Of a stretch of DNA of 8,583 nucleotides, positions 6,315 through 8,583 are shown one piece after another. A program made the translations under genes and the position numbers. Below the pieces are notes generated by a model. That model was not told where the DNA came from. It did no database searches and saw only the letters and a list, made by a program, of their open reading frames with translations. Every line of letters begins with the position of its first letter. Position 1 is the first letter of the stretch. Location: assembly GCA_964492895.1 (NCBI GenBank), contig CAZBLR010000051.1:1-8583 (forward strand), written 5' to 3'. This DNA comes from DATLWN01 sp964492895 (GTDB taxonomy: Bacteria; Pseudomonadota; Zetaproteobacteria; Mariprofundales; Mariprofundaceae).

Positions 6315-7850
6315 CTAGGGCCAGCGATCGCTGGCCTGCAGGAAACGGATGTCCGACTCGTCCGGACGCCGGTAGCCGGTCAGCTGCGATTCAAGCACGG
6401 CCAGGTCGGCATCGGACACATCGCCGCCCGCCGCGCCGCGCTCCCGGATGCGTTGCCTGAGCACGGGAGCGGGCAGGTCCAGCCAGTACATCCGCAGCGC
6501 GATGCCATGCCTGTGGGCAAGCTGCCGCGCCTGGTCCCGGTGGCCCCGGTCCAGGAAGGTGGCGTCGAGGATCACGGGGTAGCCGGCTGCCAGCGCCGCG
6601 TCCGCGCCCGCGCACATCGCCGCATAGGTCGCCTCGGTCATCGCAGGGGTGTACAGCGATGCGGGCGATCCGCCCGCGAGCCGCTTGCGCGTGGCATCCG
6701 AGCGGATCACCAGTGCATCCGCGGCGGCGCTGCCGATCAGTGCCAGATGGCTCTTGCCGCTGCCAGACAGCCCGCCGACGGCATACAGGGCCGGCCCGCT
6801 GGCGGGGTCGCCGTAGGCGGCTGCCAGCGAGAAATAATGCCGGGCCTGCCGGCGCTGGGCCTCGACCATGGGCGGATCCATGGCGGCATCCCCGGACAGC
6901 AGGGTTGCGACCTTGCCGCGCACGCCGGCCCGGTAGAGCTGGTACAGCCGCAGCAGCATCAGTCCCTGGTAGTCCCCGGTATGCTCGAGATAGCGTGACA
7001 GGAAGCGCATGCCCAGCTCGGGATGGCCCCTGGCGTCGCAGTCCATGGCCAGGAAGGCGGCGTCGTTCATGGTGTCGATCAGGCGCAGTTCGTCGTTGAA
7101 CTCGATGCAGTCGAACACGCGCGGCTCGCCGCGCACCAGGGCGATATTGCCCAGATGCAGGTCGCCGTGGCAGGCCCGGATACAGCCGTCCTGCTGCCGC
7201 TGGCGAAGCTGCGGCGCCAGCGCCTGCAGCATGCGCGAACCCTGCCGCGCCAGCGACTCGGGCAGGTCCTCCGGCCCCGAGTGCGCGGCGAGCGCCCGGG
7301 CCGCCTCGAGGTTCTCCGAGAGGTAGCGGCCCAAGGTGTCCGCACCGCCGAAACGGGGATCGCGCACGATCTCGGCATGGGCATGGAAGCCGGCGATCTG
7401 GCGGGCCAGCGCGTCCATCCATGCCGGATCGAACCGGCCGGCATCGATGTCGCGGCTCAGCAGGGCCTCGGGGTCGAACTGGGCCATCTTCAGGCAGTAC
7501 TCGACGGCATCGCCCCCGTCGTCCGTGGCGCCCAGCCGGTAGCCCCGGGACGAGCGGCAGACGGGAAGCACGTCGAGATACAGCTCGGGCGCCAGCCGGC
7601 GGTTCAGCTCCAGCTCCCTCATACACATCCGGTGCCGCTTCTCCAGGGACGAGAAATCGAGAAAGCCGAAATCGACCGGCTTCTTGACCTTGTAGGCGTA
7701 GGTGCCGGTCAGGATGACCCACGAGATATGGGTCTGGATCAGGCGGATGTCGCCGGTGGGATGATCGTAGAAGGCCGGTTCCAGCATGGCCTGGATATAC
7801 GCCGGCGGCCGCGCCGGCGCATGCGTGCCGCGTGATGTCGGGGACAGCAT
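6315..7850 (-). CDS. aminoglycoside-phosphotransferase-like / P-loop kinase fusion protein
   Basis: The 511-residue product combines two domains found together in a widespread uncharacterised family. The N-terminal part (about 20-340) is kinase-like: a TYAYKVKKPVDFGFLDFS segment holds the likely ATP-binding lysines, HGDLHLGN (228-235) is the APH catalytic loop with Asp230, and FDCIEF (246-251) carries the metal-binding Asp. The C-terminal part (about 350-500) is a P-loop kinase with Walker A GLSGSGKS (360-367), DATFLDR and a RIRERG lid-like stretch. The substrate is unknown and annotation as antibiotic resistance would be unjustified. ATG 7850 is used because TGA at 7875-7877 closes the frame upstream and family alignment seems to begin before Met22 (7787). 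No Shine-Dalgarno sits at normal distance from it; a strong GGAGGTGA lies 24 nt upstream. The stop is 8 bp from the end of phoH. Confidence 0.9.
   Translation of the reverse strand: MLSPTSRGTHAPARPPAYIQAMLEPAFYDHPTGDIRLIQTHISWVILTGTYAYKVKKPVDFGFLDFSSLEKRHRMCMRELELNRRLAPELYLDVLPVCRSSRGYRLGATDDGGDAVEYCLKMAQFDPEALLSRDIDAGRFDPAWMDALARQIAGFHAHAEIVRDPRFGGADTLGRYLSENLEAARALAAHSGPEDLPESLARQGSRMLQALAPQLRQRQQDGCIRACHGDLHLGNIALVRGEPRVFDCIEFNDELRLIDTMNDAAFLAMDCDARGHPELGMRFLSRYLEHTGDYQGLMLLRLYQLYRAGVRGKVATLLSGDAAMDPPMVEAQRRQARHYFSLAAAYGDPASGPALYAVGGLSGSGKSHLALIGSAAADALVIRSDATRKRLAGGSPASLYTPAMTEATYAAMCAGADAALAAGYPVILDATFLDRGHRDQARQLAHRHGIALRMYWLDLPAPVLRQRIRERGAAGGDVSDADLAVLESQLTGYRRPDESDIRFLQASDRWP
6319..6336. 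repeat. 18-bp perfect palindrome at the phoH/kinase convergent junction
   Basis: GGCCAGCGATCGCTGGCC is identical to its reverse complement. It lies inside the last codons of the kinase gene (encoding ASDRW) and 13 bp after the phoH stop. No T-tract follows on either strand, so it is not a standard intrinsic terminator, though an RNA hairpin here could stabilise the 3' ends of both converging mRNAs. It contains the octamer GCGATCGC. Confidence 0.6.
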
Positions 7851-7880
7851 GCCATCAAGAATAGCCGATCCGGTTCACCT

Positions 7881-7903
7881 CCACAGGCCCGGCCGGGCCG
7901 TGG
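7881..7903 (-). repeat. GC-only hairpin abutting a GGAGGTGA Shine-Dalgarno
   Basis: GGCCCGGCCGGGCC (7886-7899) is a perfect 14-bp palindrome, and flanking CCAC/GTGG extend it with a one-base bulge. On the minus strand the hairpin ends in GTGG and runs straight into AGGTGA, so its foot includes the start of the ribosome-binding sequence (7875-7882) ahead of the kinase gene. It could also be part of the 3' end of the CBS-gene transcript, although no U-tract follows. Confidence 0.45.
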
Positions 7904-7956
7904 ATGAGGGATGTTCGTCGATCGCGGGGCCGGCTCGCATGGGGCCGGCGCAGACG

Positions 7957-8400
7957 TCAGTGCAGCCGGATGTACAGGCCGCGGTTGATGTCGCCGATGC
8001 TGACGATGCCCGCAAGCCTGCCCTGATCGGTGACCGGGATGCGGCGCAGGTTCTTCAGGCCCATGTAGGAGGCGGCCTTGAGCACGGGATCGTCGGGGGA
8101 GACGCTCATCGGGTCCGGGGTCATGACGTCGCGCACCTTCATGCGCATGACCCGCTTGTAGTTCTCTTCCAAGCTCTCGAAATCCCGTGCGTTCACGGCA
8201 TCATGGATGTATTCGCCGAAATTCGGATACAGCGGCAGCATGGTGTCGCGGATGGTGACGATGCCGACCAGTTCGTCGTGATCGTTGATCACCGGCAGCG
8301 ATCCGCAGCGGCGCATGATCATCTTCTGGACGGCGTTGCTCAGCGTGTCTTCCGGCTTGACGGTGACAAGCCCCGTGGTCATGACCTCAGAAACTTTCAT
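7957..8400 (-). CDS. tandem CBS-domain protein
   Basis: The 147-residue soluble product is two CBS motifs forming one Bateman module. CBS1 (about 1-55) reads MTTGLVTVKPEDTLSNAVQK to LVGIVTIRD; CBS2 (about 88-147) starts KVRDVMTPDPMSVSP and ends LAGIVSIGDINRGL. An acidic linker with YPNFGEYIHDAVNARDF lies between. CBS pairs bind adenosyl ligands (AMP, ATP, SAM) and usually regulate a partner; here no catalytic domain is attached, so the partner must be separate and is not identified. The start at 8398-8400 is supported by GGAGGT five bases upstream. It is on the same strand as the kinase gene, 106 bp upstream of it, with GC-rich hairpins in the gap; co-transcription is possible but not shown. 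Confidence 0.9.
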   Translation of the reverse strand: MKVSEVMTTGLVTVKPEDTLSNAVQKMIMRRCGSLPVINDHDELVGIVTIRDTMLPLYPNFGEYIHDAVNARDFESLEENYKRVMRMKVRDVMTPDPMSVSPDDPVLKAASYMGLKNLRRIPVTDQGRLAGIVSIGDINRGLYIRLH

Positions 8401-8442
8401 GGATGACCTCCGATGGATTTCTCGTGTGATGATATCTAGGAA

Positions 8443-8487
8443 TAGCCTGCACGGATGCGCTGGGTTTCTCAGCGCATCCCTAGGCTA
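8443..8487. repeat. long inverted repeat in the CBS-gene leader
   Basis: GGATGCGCTG (8453-8462) and CAGCGCATCC (8470-8479) form a perfect 10-bp stem with a 7-base loop. An outer TAGCC (8443-8447) / GGCTA (8483-8487) pair extends it across an internal loop. It lies 43-87 bp upstream of the CBS start codon. Neither strand has a T-tract after it, so a regulatory leader structure or an operator is more likely than a terminator. Ligand or protein unknown. Confidence 0.55.
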
Positions 8488-8524
8488 GCACCGATGGGGC
8501 CTGCCCGGGGGTGCGCCGATGTGG

Positions 8525-8556
8525 AAAGGGGCCACCCGTTTCCGGATGGCCCCTTT
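8525..8556 (-). terminator. probable intrinsic terminator of an upstream minus-strand gene
   Basis: AAAGGGGCCA (8525-8534) pairs perfectly with TGGCCCCTTT (8547-8556); the loop can fold further through CC/GG pairs. On the minus strand it ends in only three T, so the tail is weak. It is 16 bases after a TAA (8573-8575) that may end a gene beyond the window. Its orientation could equally serve plus-strand transcription. Confidence 0.55.
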
Positions 8557-8572
8557 GCGAATGGTGGACGTC

Positions 8573-8583
8573 TTAGCTGTTGT
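8573..8583 (-). CDS. possible last codons of a gene beyond the right edge
   Basis: Reading inward on the minus strand, the frame AAC-AGC-TAA ends at 8573, shortly before a terminator-like hairpin. The arrangement suggests a gene ending in Asn-Ser whose body lies outside the window. With two and a fraction codons visible, neither identity nor reality can be established. Confidence 0.2.

Noticed and set aside
6391..7722. 443-residue minus-strand frame within the kinase gene
   Set aside because: It overlaps the kinase gene on the same strand in another frame and is low-complexity Arg/Pro/Gly/Ala.
6315..7850. antibiotic resistance gene (aminoglycoside phosphotransferase)
   Set aside because: The kinase domain is only distantly APH-like and is fused to a P-loop kinase, as in a housekeeping family of unknown function; nothing supports drug modification.

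Overview
The window is GC-rich chromosomal DNA from a proteobacterium, most likely a gammaproteobacterium. The genus cannot be read from the sequence. The pointers are good AGGAGG-type ribosome binding sites, sigma70-like -35/-10 boxes, an initiator tRNA almost identical to that of E. coli, and a tRNA-Gly(GCC), tRNA-Cys(GCA), tRNA-Leu(UAA) order that matches the E. coli glyW-cysT-leuZ operon. Apart from tRNA genes nothing looks mobile: no transposase, integrase, CRISPR array or phage gene is visible.

Layout, left to right. (1) 1-753: a 37-codon lysine-rich protein gene on the minus strand (62-175), then about 540 bases with no convincing gene. That stretch holds a paired ATCCGGAT motif, a candidate promoter with a 12-codon ORF behind a perfect Shine-Dalgarno, and a bidirectional terminator at 714-744. 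(2) 754-2093, all minus strand: a promoter-driven tRNA-Leu, a DUF190 (PII-like) gene and a Crp/Fnr-type regulator whose frame overlaps DUF190 by 17 nt, then initiator tRNA-fMet with its own strong promoter. (3) 2149-4542: a large AsmA-like DUF748 protein gene with its own promoter, minus strand. (4) 4600-4834: tRNA-Gly then tRNA-Cys, minus strand, with an intrinsic terminator between them. (5) 4885-6306: the only large plus-strand gene, a PIN-PhoH (PhoH2-type) RNase/ATPase. (6) 6315-7850: an aminoglycoside-phosphotransferase-like plus P-loop kinase fusion, convergent with phoH, only 8 bp apart. (7) 7957-8400: a tandem CBS-domain protein with a structured leader. (8) 8525-8583: a terminator hairpin that probably closes a minus-strand gene lying almost wholly outside the window.

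The most notable point is architectural. The Gly-Cys-Leu tRNA set is present in the expected order and strand, but a 2.3-kb envelope-protein gene separates Cys from Leu, and the detached tRNA-Leu appears to head a mixed tRNA-mRNA operon with DUF190 and a Crp-family regulator. The promoters of the tRNA-Gly and tRNA-fMet units share a 16-bp spacer, a TTGACA -35 and a TCGGCGC discriminator, the pattern expected of growth-rate or stringent control. I did not find a clearly new multi-gene defence, toxin or metabolic system. The genes are mostly conserved housekeeping or poorly characterised families.
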